Source of the DNA: JANJUB01 sp031386985 | GTDB lineage: Bacteria > Armatimonadota > Fimbriimonadia > Fimbriimonadales > Fimbriimonadaceae | Assembly (NCBI GenBank): GCA_031386985.1 | Contig: JANNCV010000032.1 | Coordinates: 1-64,000, forward strand | Length of the DNA: 64,000 nucleotides | Direction of reading: 5' to 3' | In this document: piece after piece, positions 57,448-64,000 of the stretch | How positions within the stretch are numbered: position 1 is the stretch's first letter | Layout: every line of letters starts with the position of its first letter | Translations under genes and position numbers: made by a program | The notes under the pieces: model-generated | The model's database searches: none | What the model was told of the DNA's origin: nothing | Seen by the model: the letters and a program-made list of their open reading frames with translations, nothing else

Positions 57448-58197
57448 TTGGCTGAAGTCACAGTTCACGCGGTGGTTTTGCGCCGCCGCGATATGGGAGA
57501 AAGCGACCGGCGACTAACGCTTTTGACGAAGGAGCGCGGTGTGATTGATGTCACCGCTAAGGGGGCGCGAAAGGGCGGATCGCGGCTTTCGGGTTCGAGT
57601 GAGCCACTAAGTGCATGCATCCTCCAACTTGCGACGGGGAAGCGATACCAATACGTGACCCAGGCTCAGCCGATTTCATCGTTTCCAGGTTTGCGGGCGG
57701 ATTATGATCGGCTGTCCTATGCCTTAGCTTTAACTGAACTAGCGGCGGCCGTTTTGCCCCATGAGCACCCGGCGGAAGAGGAGTTTGGATTCCTGGTGCG
57801 GGCTTTGCACGATTTGGAATACCACGAAAAGCCATTGGTGGCTCTCATCTGGGCGCAGTTGAAGCTGATGGAAATGAGCGGGTTTATGCCTTCGTTTGAT
57901 GTTTGCGTTTTGACAGGAGTTCCGGTTGGCGAGGCGCTGCCATTTTTGAGCCCGCATGCGGGGGGCTATATCGCGTTTGATTCGGCGGTGGGCTTTTCGG
58001 ATCGCTTTCAAACTCGGGCCGAGGTGCTCTACGGGCTATCGGCTTGCCTCGAGGTTGATGAGCCGCCGCCAAATTTGAAGTTCGCCCCCGAGTGTTATCG
58101 GGCCCTGTTTCCGTTTTGGCGAGCTTATGCTGAGAAGCCGCTTCCCGCCAACGAGGCGATTGCGATGCAACTTACGGCTTCGCCACGTCCAGAATAA
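57448..58197 (+). CDS. recO: DNA repair protein RecO
   Basis: The 249-residue protein begins AEVTVHAVVLRRRDMGESDR, has LTLLTKERGVIDVTAKGARK (OB-fold), and the helical part SYALALTELAAAVLPHEHPA and LKLMEMSGFMPSFDVCVLTG. The Cys positions of a zinc site are incomplete (one Cys in DVCVLTG), as in some RecO. RecO loads RecA at gaps with RecR. TTG 57448 is the only start before the conserved N-terminus. The stop overlaps the convergent gene by 26 bases. Confidence 0.93.
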   Translation: MAEVTVHAVVLRRRDMGESDRRLTLLTKERGVIDVTAKGARKGGSRLSGSSEPLSACILQLATGKRYQYVTQAQPISSFPGLRADYDRLSYALALTELAAAVLPHEHPAEEEFGFLVRALHDLEYHEKPLVALIWAQLKLMEMSGFMPSFDVCVLTGVPVGEALPFLSPHAGGYIAFDSAVGFSDRFQTRAEVLYGLSACLEVDEPPPNLKFAPECYRALFPFWRAYAEKPLPANEAIAMQLTASPRPE

Positions 58198-60283
58198 CCC
58201 CGCCCCGCGTTTGGTGGGTAACTTTGAGTTTGCCGTTTTGGAGGGCGGTTAGGACGAATGCGCGCCACTTGTCTTCGACCTTTTTCATGCATTCGGTTTT
58301 GAGTAGCTCGATATCGGGGGCTCGCCCGGCGAGCGCGTCGGCCATCGAAGGTGGGCCGAGGCGGAGGTTGATGTAAAGACGTTCGAAGCCTCGCTTTTTC
58401 AAAGCGGCGAGGAAGTCGTCTTCAGTTTTCTGATGCTCATAACCCAGCTCAGAAGTGTGCCCATAGCTTGCCCAGAAATAGGGGACGTCGAGGTAGAAAC
58501 CAAAGACTTCATCGAAGAGAGCGACTGGCTTTTTCTCTTCGTTCAGAATTTTTGCCGCGCTGTAGAAGGGTAGAGATTTGGTCAAATACTCATCTTGGGG
58601 AGTTATCCCTAATGCCGCACGGATTCGCTCGGGTTGTAGGAGCATCGTATTGCAAAGCATGAGCGTGATTCCGGCTTGGACAACGACTCCGCCCACAAGG
58701 GCTTTGGCTTGCCAGCCCGGCTTGCTAATAATGTATGCGAGAAGATAGGCAAGAACGGGGGCGAAGCTGAGGGCGTAGCGGCTTTGCTGACTGAGCATCG
58801 CCCACATCAAAAGGCAAATCCCGAGCCAGGCGAGAAGCGGGCCGATCTCGCTGAACTTCTTTGACTTGCCCCCGAATGCCGCCAAGAGTCCGGCGATCAT
58901 GAGGGGGAATCCGATGGCACCGAGGGGATTGCCGCCTGCCCCGGTAGGCTTGCCGTTTTCGGTCCTCAGGGTTTGATCCGGGTTGATATACCGACCGGGC
59001 TGATAAGCGAGACCAAGGATCGCCGGGGCAATAGCGCTAGGACCCTCGGGGAGACCGAAGGTTTTTTGCTCCTCGGTATAGATTTTGGCTTGGTGAGGAG
59101 TCCAGTTTTTGCCGCCAAGTTTTTCATAGAAGAACGGATAGACGGGGTTGCCGACGACGATGGCGTTCTTGATATACCACGGCATCCCGATAGCGAGAGT
59201 GACGAGGGCGGCGAGGCCGAGTTGTTTCAGGTGCGTTCGGGTTTTTGAGATTGCGAGGATTAGCAGGCAAACGACACCGACGGCGAGGGCAGATTGCAGG
59301 CCGGTGTATTTGCTCCCGAGCGCGAAACCCATGAGGATGGCTCCGATAAGGAGAGGGTGCGGGCCGGTCACGGGGGGAAGAACCACCCCCCGTCCCTCGT
59401 CGATTACCGATGAAACACGGGCATCATTCGTGACAAATCGGAGGTCGGGTGACCCCGAAGGGGTCTCAGCAGAATAGCCTGGGGTTGAGCGAAGCGATAC
59501 CCCAGGTTCAGAGCCCGTTCCTTCGCCCCCCGAAGGGGGGCCATCCTTCGATCCACTCAACCCCCCGTACCCGCTGAGCCCCCGCAAGATCAGGAGCGCG
59601 CCAAGCCCGGCATAGAGGCCATGAGAAACATCAATATAGGCGCTCCCTGCTTCCCATTGAACGAGAGGAACGCTGGCAAAGGCAGCAATCGCCCACCACG
59701 CCGGTTTGGCTCCGAACCTTTCGCGGCAGAGTCCGAAGATGGCGAGGCAACCGAACCAGAGGTAGATGAGTTGGAAGAATTTCGCGCCGGCTTGCCCGGA
59801 GACGGGCAACCCTATGAAATTTAGTGCATCAATAGAAAAAGGGAAATTCGAATGATGGATAAAGCTGACGTTAGACACATTTCCAGATGCCGACCATAGC
59901 TTTGGAACTGCCATATGGTAGGCCAACGAATCCCAATCTAGCATCGTGCTTGGAGCCAATACTCCAACCAGAGGAATCAGCGACACGATTACCCAGAAGA
60001 GTGTGCCCGATTTGCTCGGAGCCAACTCCTTCCAATACGTTCGGATGCCCGTTACAAACCCCAAGAGCCAAAGAAGCTCGACCGTTGCCTTTGCGGCGTT
60101 TGTCCCAAACAGGCCCACAAAATAGAATGTCATGCCGGTGAACCCAAGGCTGATCAGACCGCAAAGACCCCAAGTAGCTGCAAGATCGGAGGGTAGCCAA
60201 CGCTTGAGAAGTTGGCGAAACAAAAGGGTGCTCCCTAACGTTCTCAGCAATATCCCCAACAGCCCAAGCAACACCATTCGCAT
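58172..60283 (-). CDS. Large polytopic membrane protein with in-frame palindromic insert
   Basis: The protein of about 703 residues has about twelve hydrophobic helices (GT-C-like features: MLDWDSLAYHMAVPKLW; IHHSNFPFSIDALNFI). It is probably a lipid-linked-sugar glycosyltransferase. Between two helices (about 245-310) a hydrophilic Gly/Pro/Ser-rich insert is encoded by four successive palindromes (59371-59541); the helices continue after it. Met 60283 or 60277 starts the first helix; the longer frame to 60394 has no hydrophobic start. The 3' end overlaps recO by 26 bases. Confidence 0.75.
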   Translation of the reverse strand: MRMVLLGLLGILLRTLGSTLLFRQLLKRWLPSDLAATWGLCGLISLGFTGMTFYFVGLFGTNAAKATVELLWLLGFVTGIRTYWKELAPSKSGTLFWVIVSLIPLVGVLAPSTMLDWDSLAYHMAVPKLWSASGNVSNVSFIHHSNFPFSIDALNFIGLPVSGQAGAKFFQLIYLWFGCLAIFGLCRERFGAKPAWWAIAAFASVPLVQWEAGSAYIDVSHGLYAGLGALLILRGLSGYGGLSGSKDGPPSGGEGTGSEPGVSLRSTPGYSAETPSGSPDLRFVTNDARVSSVIDEGRGVVLPPVTGPHPLLIGAILMGFALGSKYTGLQSALAVGVVCLLILAISKTRTHLKQLGLAALVTLAIGMPWYIKNAIVVGNPVYPFFYEKLGGKNWTPHQAKIYTEEQKTFGLPEGPSAIAPAILGLAYQPGRYINPDQTLRTENGKPTGAGGNPLGAIGFPLMIAGLLAAFGGKSKKFSEIGPLLAWLGICLLMWAMLSQQSRYALSFAPVLAYLLAYIISKPGWQAKALVGGVVVQAGITLMLCNTMLLQPERIRAALGITPQDEYLTKSLPFYSAAKILNEEKKPVALFDEVFGFYLDVPYFWASYGHTSELGYEHQKTEDDFLAALKKRGFERLYINLRLGPPSMADALAGRAPDIELLKTECMKKVEDKWRAFVLTALQNGKLKVTHQTRGGVILDVAKP
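59371..59541. repeat. Four successive palindromes inside a coding region
   Basis: In order: CGGGGGG-(8)-CCCCCCG (59371-59392), GACCCC-GAA-GGGGTC (59451-59465), CCTGGGGT-(13)-ACCCCAGG (59478-59506), GCCCCCC-GAA-GGGGGGC (59525-59541). All lie in one frame without a stop. The first shares its AAGAACCA loop with the hairpin at 10826-10849. Confidence 0.75.
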
Positions 60284-60336
60284 CCATTTTATAGCCCACC
60301 GCACCTTTCCCGCCCAGAAAGTGCAAAAATAGCAAC

Positions 60337-61128
60337 ATGCGCACCAAGCTTGTGGTTGGAAACTGGAAAATGAATATGACGACGGTGGAGGCAACTGCTG
60401 CCGTCGAGACCTTCATCAAGCGGGTGGATGCCAAGAGCAATGTGGATGTCGCCATCTGCCCCCCCTTCACCGCTATCCCCAAAGTGCGCGAGCTCATAAA
60501 GAATTCTCACATCCAACTCGCCGCACAAAACGTGTTCTGGAAGGATAGCGGCGCATTCACGGGCCAGATCAGCGCGCCAATGCTTTATGATTTGGGATGC
60601 AGCTATTGCGTTGTTGGCCACTCGGAAACGAGGGGACGATTTGGCAAGCTTGAAATCTCCGAGCAAGCCTTGCCGTTCTTTAATGAAACGGACTACACGA
60701 TTAATCTGAAAATCCGGGCACTCCTTTATCATTCTATCCACCCGATTCTCTGCGTTGGCGAGACCGCCGATGAACGTAGCGCGGGTGAAACCGATGTAGT
60801 TATTCGACAACAATTGACCGCCTCGCTGGAAGGGATTGATGCCGCGGAACTCTACTTTTTTGCCGTCGCCTATGAGCCCGTCTGGGCGATAGGAACCGGG
60901 AATACGTGCGACGCCGCCGAAGCCAATCGCGTTTGCGGATTCATCCGGGAATGCCTCTCCGATATGCTTGATGCCGACCTCGCTTGTGAGGTAAGAATCC
61001 TGTACGGCGGAAGTGTGAGTTCGTCAAACTGCTCGGAGCTTTTCAGCCAGCCGAATATTGATGGCGGCTTGGTTGGCGGCGCGAGCTTGGATCCGACCAG
61101 CTTTAGCCTCATCGTCATGAGTGCCTAG
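60337..61128 (+). CDS. tpiA: Triosephosphate isomerase
   Basis: The 263-residue protein has the substrate Lys in RTKLVVGNWKMN, the catalytic His in CVVGHSETRG and Glu in FAVAYEPVWAIGTGNT, then VRILYGGSVSSSNCSELFSQ and GGLVGGASLD. It interconverts the two triose phosphates in glycolysis. It is slightly longer than the usual 250 residues, with an unusual YHSIHPILCVGE turn. Its stop shares CTAG with the convergent msrB. Confidence 0.97.
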   Translation: MRTKLVVGNWKMNMTTVEATAAVETFIKRVDAKSNVDVAICPPFTAIPKVRELIKNSHIQLAAQNVFWKDSGAFTGQISAPMLYDLGCSYCVVGHSETRGRFGKLEISEQALPFFNETDYTINLKIRALLYHSIHPILCVGETADERSAGETDVVIRQQLTASLEGIDAAELYFFAVAYEPVWAIGTGNTCDAAEANRVCGFIRECLSDMLDADLACEVRILYGGSVSSSNCSELFSQPNIDGGLVGGASLDPTSFSLIVMSA

Positions 61129-61691
61129 TTTTTGCTTGGGAGCGCGGACAATCCGCCCTTGGCTTCTCTCTTGATCTCTTCATAAGATCGAAATTTCAAC
61201 ACTTCGGAGTTGACACAGAATCGTAGCCCTGAGGGCTTCGGCCCGTCATCAAAGACGTGCCCAAGATGCCCATCGCAACGGGCACAAAGCACTTCTTGCC
61301 GGATCATCCCATAGCTTGTATCAAGCTTAAGCCAAGTCGCATCTTTGGCGTAGGGTTGGAAAAACGAGGGCCAGCCGGTGCCGCTATCAAACTTGTCGTC
61401 GGCGCGAAAGAGCGGCAAATCACAGCCCACACAGAAGTAGACGCCCTTATCTTTAAAATTATGAAAGAGGCCGCAAAAGGCGGCCTCGGTGCCATGCCCG
61501 CGCAGAATTTTGTATTGCTCTTCGGTGAGCTTCTTTTTCCAGGCTTCTTCGCTCATCACAACCTTATCTTTACGCTTCGGGCTTTCAGTTTGAGATTTGG
61601 CACCCTTGGGCTTGGTTTGAGATTGCCCAGTTTGAATTGCAATGCCGACGGCGACGGCAAGAACGATGGCGAGAATTGCGGCGATTTTCAT
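61125..61691 (-). CDS. msrB: Peptide-methionine (R)-S-oxide reductase, exported
   Basis: The 188-residue protein has a signal peptide (KIAAILAIVLAVAVGIAIQT) and the MsrB domain: YFCVGCDLPLFRADDKFDSG (CxxC zinc), LCARCDGHLGHVFDDGPKPS (second CxxC) and GLRFCVNSEVLKF with the catalytic Cys. It repairs oxidised methionine in the periplasm. Not fused to MsrA. Confidence 0.96.
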   Translation of the reverse strand: MKIAAILAIVLAVAVGIAIQTGQSQTKPKGAKSQTESPKRKDKVVMSEEAWKKKLTEEQYKILRGHGTEAAFCGLFHNFKDKGVYFCVGCDLPLFRADDKFDSGTGWPSFFQPYAKDATWLKLDTSYGMIRQEVLCARCDGHLGHVFDDGPKPSGLRFCVNSEVLKFRSYEEIKREAKGGLSALPSKN

Positions 61692-61718
61692 GGTTACGCT
61701 TCTTAATGACGGTTCGAG

Positions 61719-62141
61719 CTAATCTGCTCCAGGATTTTCTACGAATATTTCGCGATGATTGTTTTCACCCGTGATCCTTATGTTCCAAAGCTGCCCAGGT
61801 CTGAGCTGTAGTGAAGCGACCCGGTCAGGCCACTCAATGAGGCAGATGTGAGTGTCGAGCAGGTCCTCCAGACCCAAACCCTCGTGAGATTTGAGGCGGT
61901 ACAAATCAAGATGCGCCACGGGAGGTTGGGTATTAAAAACGCTGAGAATGTTAAAGGTTGGCGATCTTACGGCCTCGACGTATCCGAACCCGGCGAGAAC
62001 CCCTCTCACAAATGTCGTCTTTCCTGCGCCGAGTTCACCTTCGAGTTTGACGACGGTTCCCGGTCGCCAGTTGCCACCGATCTCCGCCGCGATCTCCATC
62101 GTTTCCTCGGCACTGTTTGAAAAAAACTTCTTGGCAATCAA
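61719..62141 (-). CDS. tsaE: tRNA threonylcarbamoyladenosine biosynthesis ATPase TsaE
   Basis: The 140-residue protein has Walker A LEGELGAGKTTFVRGVLAGF, then SPTFNILSVFNTQ and LDLYRLKSHEGLGLEDLLDT, then CLIEWPDRVASL. TsaE works with TsaB and TsaD to make t6A in tRNA. TTG 62141 is chosen: it gives IAKKFFSNSAEET, the usual family start, and lies ten bases from a TATACT on the minus strand. Met 62171 is an alternative and would share CATG with recA. Confidence 0.93.
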   Translation of the reverse strand: MIAKKFFSNSAEETMEIAAEIGGNWRPGTVVKLEGELGAGKTTFVRGVLAGFGYVEAVRSPTFNILSVFNTQPPVAHLDLYRLKSHEGLGLEDLLDTHICLIEWPDRVASLQLRPGQLWNIRITGENNHREIFVENPGAD

Positions 62142-62159
62142 TACAAAGTGTAGTATACT
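62131..62159 (+). promoter_or_regulatory. recA promoter TTGGCA-17-TATACT
   Basis: TTGGCA (62131-62136), a 17-base spacer and TATACT (62154-62159) match the sigma-70 consensus closely. Transcription should start near 62166, only four bases before ATG 62170, so recA mRNA is nearly leaderless. No LexA-like operator was recognised. Confidence 0.75.
62152..62159. promoter_or_regulatory. Palindromic AGTATACT shared by recA and tsaE
   Basis: The -10 TATACT of recA lies in the palindrome AGTATACT, so the minus strand reads TATACT at 62152-62157, ten bases before TTG 62141 of tsaE. Both genes have a start codon ten bases from the hexamer, predicting one symmetric bidirectional promoter. Confidence 0.55.
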
Positions 62160-62169
62160 GGTGTCCACC

Positions 62170-63243
62170 ATGGCGAGTGAAAAAAATGGCTCAGCGAGCA
62201 AAACGAGTACGGACCGAGAGCGGTCCCTAGAAATGGCATTAAGCCAGATTGAAAAGGCATTTGGCAAGGGCTCCATTATGCGTATGGGGGCGGCGGAACA
62301 CGACCAAGTTGAGGCGGTTTCAACCGGCTCATTGAGTTTAGATTTAGCCCTTGGCGTCGGCGGCTTGCCTCGCGGTCGAATCACGGAAATTTATGGCCCA
62401 GAATCGGGCGGCAAGACAACGCTGGCATTGCACGTTGTGGCGGAGGCCCAGAAGGCGGGCGGATTAGCCCTCTTTATTGATGCGGAGCACGCGCTAGATG
62501 TGGATTACGCTCAGCGCCTTGGCGTTGATATTGATCGGTTGTACATTTCCCAACCGGGCAGTGGCGATGAAGCCCTAGAAATCATGGAAACTATGATCTC
62601 TTCGGGAGCCGTTGATGTGGTCGTACTCGACTCGGTCGCAGCATTGGTGCCAAAAGCTGAACTTGAAGGCGAAATGGGAGATGCGTTCGTCGGCTTGCAG
62701 GCAAGACTGATGAGCCAAGGCTTGCGAAAACTTGGTGGCGCGATTAGTAAATCGAACACGGTGGCAATTTTTATCAACCAACTTCGCGAGAAGATTGGCG
62801 TGATGTACGGCAATCCCGAAACAACACCCGGTGGTCGAGCCCTCAAATTCTGGTCTTCAGTTCGCTTGGAAGTTCGAAAGGGCGATGCTATTAAGGATGG
62901 CACTGAGCAGATTGGAACGCGAACTAAGGTGAAGGTTGTTAAGAACAAGGTCGCGGCTCCCTTCCGGCAAGCAGAGTTTGATATGATCTATGGCAAGGGC
63001 ATCTCGAAGGCAGGTGATGTCTTGGATATCGGCACGCTGAAGGGTTTCATCACTCGTGCGGGGACTTATTACAACTACGGCGATGTTCGCCTTGGGCAAG
63101 GCCGAGACAATGCGCGAAACTTCCTGGATGAGAATACCGAGATCTTTAATGAGATTGATAAGAAGATCCGGAGCGACGAAAAGCCAGCGCGAGCGGTTGC
63201 CGCGGTCGGCGAGATTCTGGCCGTTCACGCTGACGTTGATTGA
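62170..63243 (+). CDS. recA: Recombinase RecA
   Basis: The 357-residue protein has Walker A YGPESGGKTTLALHVV (about 75-90), Walker B VVVLDSVAALVPKAELEGEM, the L1/L2 regions (GLQARLMSQGLRKLGGAISK; NQLREKIGVMYGNPETTPGG) and the C-terminal GTYYNYGDVRLGQGRDNARN. It pairs homologous DNA and induces SOS. ATG 62170 gives MASEKNG and the usual QIEKAFGKGSIMRMG; the frame to 61891 covers tsaE and is rejected. No Shine-Dalgarno is present. Confidence 0.98.
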   Translation: MASEKNGSASKTSTDRERSLEMALSQIEKAFGKGSIMRMGAAEHDQVEAVSTGSLSLDLALGVGGLPRGRITEIYGPESGGKTTLALHVVAEAQKAGGLALFIDAEHALDVDYAQRLGVDIDRLYISQPGSGDEALEIMETMISSGAVDVVVLDSVAALVPKAELEGEMGDAFVGLQARLMSQGLRKLGGAISKSNTVAIFINQLREKIGVMYGNPETTPGGRALKFWSSVRLEVRKGDAIKDGTEQIGTRTKVKVVKNKVAAPFRQAEFDMIYGKGISKAGDVLDIGTLKGFITRAGTYYNYGDVRLGQGRDNARNFLDENTEIFNEIDKKIRSDEKPARAVAAVGEILAVHADVD

Positions 63244-63262
63244 GAGGTTAACCGAAGCCCAA

Positions 63263-63278
63263 GGGCATGAGCATGCCC
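63263..63278 (+). other. Hairpin after recA
   Basis: GGGCATG-AG-CATGCCC lies 20 bases after the recA stop. It lacks a T-run, so it is a possible but weak terminator or 3' end signal. Confidence 0.35.
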
Positions 63279-63320
63279 GTCGGGGTTCACGTTTAGCATT
63301 AAGCTGCGCCGGCGTCTGGA

Positions 63321-63425
63321 AGGCAAGAGGCTCAGCACGCTCCGGCACGTTGCATCCGGGCTCCACGGTTAGATCTAAACTCGTGGAGCCGGTGATGTAA
63401 CGTTCACCGCGTCCTTGATTGACGA
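63321..63425. repeat. Second copy of the dispersed palindromic element
   Basis: ACGTTGCATCCGGGCTCCACG (63347-63367) pairs with 63382-63403 as a 21-bp imperfect hairpin, matching the core of the element at 21321-21517. It has one unit of the 58-bp repeat rather than two, with several differences. Confidence 0.6.
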
Positions 63426-63439
63426 GTCAAGACCGCAAT

Positions 63440-64000
63440 CTAGCCGCCCGAGGTCTGAGGAACATCCCGAGCGAACATTTTCTCTTTGTTCGCCGCGTTC
63501 AGACCCACTAAATAGAAGAGCTTGGCGGCGTTAGTCAGCTTCGCGAAGTTAATCTTATCAACGGTATCGGTGGGGCGGTGATAATCGGGATGAAAACCAT
63601 CAAAAAGGAAGGCGATTGGAATACCCTTAGCCGCGAAACTGTAATGGTCGCTCCGGGTGTAGACGTCTTCTGAGTCGTATTTAAACTTGAAACCAACGTG
63701 CCTATTCAGATCGAGGATCGTGCTGTGCAGATCCGTTGAAATGCGCTTACTTCCAACCAGGCGCATGGTGTCTGTGTTCTCTGCGGCAACATCTACTCGG
63801 TTCCTGTCGCCGTTTTGAACGCCGTCCGAATCGCGACCGACCATGTCCATCTGCAGTTCGCAGGTCATTTTGTCAATTGGAAACATTGGGTTATCAGCGA
63901 GCCAGCGGGAGCCGATCAAACCCCGCTCCTCGCCGCAAAATGCCATGAACAGGATTGTTCGTTTGGGCTTGAGCGGATTCAAACTCATCGCTTTTGCGAT
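63440..64000 (-). CDS. M28-family metallopeptidase, C-terminal part (runs off right edge)
   Basis: The visible residues include AMSLNPLKPKRTILFMAFCG and EERGLIGSRWLADNP, with the Glu-Glu metal/catalytic pair, LQMDMVGRDSDGVQNGDRNR (Asp ligand) and the late HPDYHRPTDTVDKINFAKL with a His ligand. M28 peptidases are zinc aminopeptidases. The frame is open at 64000 and the start is outside the window; the internal Met at 63988 is not the true start. Confidence 0.85.
   Translation of the reverse strand: MAKAMSLNPLKPKRTILFMAFCGEERGLIGSRWLADNPMFPIDKMTCELQMDMVGRDSDGVQNGDRNRVDVAAENTDTMRLVGSKRISTDLHSTILDLNRHVGFKFKYDSEDVYTRSDHYSFAAKGIPIAFLFDGFHPDYHRPTDTVDKINFAKLTNAAKLFYLVGLNAANKEKMFARDVPQTSGG

Noticed and set aside
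61891..62169. Extended recA frame
   Set aside because: It lies antisense to tsaE and precedes the recA promoter at 62131-62159; RecA proteins start close to MASEKNG.
63263..63278. Intrinsic terminator of recA
   Set aside because: The hairpin is good but no T-run follows, so it is only listed as a hairpin.
1..64000. tRNA, rRNA, tmRNA, RNase P RNA
   Set aside because: No conserved cloverleaf T-arm (GGTTCGANTCC) or rRNA signature was recognised on either strand by reading.

Overview
This 64 kb window looks like chromosomal DNA from a Gram-negative-type (diderm), heterotrophic bacterium, most likely an Armatimonadota (Fimbriimonadia-like) lineage. That placement is an inference. It rests on prepilin-like proteins with the N-terminal LIELLVVIAIIAILAAILFP signature and an H/DG-type C-terminus, a SUMF1/ApbE neighbourhood, DUF1573 next to a multihaem cytochrome, KdsB (lipopolysaccharide synthesis), and sugar-processing secreted proteins (GH172, GH38, 3-keto-disaccharide hydrolase). 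No rRNA, tRNA or CRISPR array was seen. Coding density is high: four convergent gene pairs end in a shared 4-bp palindromic stop.

Layout. 1-4.8 kb: secreted and cell-surface proteins. 4.8-5.94 kb: an intact IS110-family element whose 5' non-coding end folds as a bridge RNA, with loops that pair with both insertion junctions. 6.1-9.4 kb: a hypothetical gene, a repeat-rich gap, a TPP riboswitch plus terminator directly upstream of a prepilin-like gene, and a TPR/zinc-ribbon membrane protein. 9.6-13.3 kb: HtrA-like protease, a GH10-like glycosidase, and a short divergent DnaA homologue with DnaA boxes upstream (candidate origin or autoregulatory region). 13.3-21 kb: tetrahaem cytochrome and DUF1573 operon, a pseudopilin, an acetyltransferase, a hydrolase and a large repeat protein. 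21-21.5 kb: a decayed heptad-repeat gene and a MITE-like palindromic element. 21.5-28.6 kb: small membrane/zinc proteins, type IV pilin, M32 carboxypeptidase, PrsA-like foldase and a FliA/WhiG-type sigma factor. 28.8-34.3 kb: a four-gene operon with an Rbs-type sugar ABC importer and a 3-keto-disaccharide hydrolase. 34.3-45.2 kb: housekeeping (EI24 protein, membrane glycosyltransferase-like protein, PheT, ParB/ParA, SucC, matrixin-like protease, homocysteine methyltransferase/MTHFR, metallophosphoesterase). 45.2-47.7 kb: ECF sigma / anti-sigma / membrane protein operon. 47.8-55.6 kb: GNAT, TPR protein, GH38 mannosidase, ApbE and a SUMF1 protein. 55.6-64 kb: KdsB, RecO, a large membrane protein with in-frame palindromic repeats, TpiA, MsrB, TsaE, RecA, and the 3' part of an M28 peptidase.

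Two regulatory themes recur. At least sixteen genes have a TANNNT-like -10 hexamer only 5-10 nt before the start codon and no Shine-Dalgarno sequence, which predicts leaderless or nearly leaderless mRNAs as in Deinococcus. A smaller set of genes (257, 5008, 7494, 22836, 28367, 41861, 50184) carries a normal Shine-Dalgarno. Several families of short palindromic repeats are scattered between, and once inside, genes.

The strongest candidates for something new are the IS110 bridge RNA, whose donor guide overlaps the transposase ribosome binding site; the DnaA-like gene with its box cluster; the TPP riboswitch with no thiamin gene after it; and the leaderless promoter pattern, including a symmetric -10 shared by recA and tsaE.
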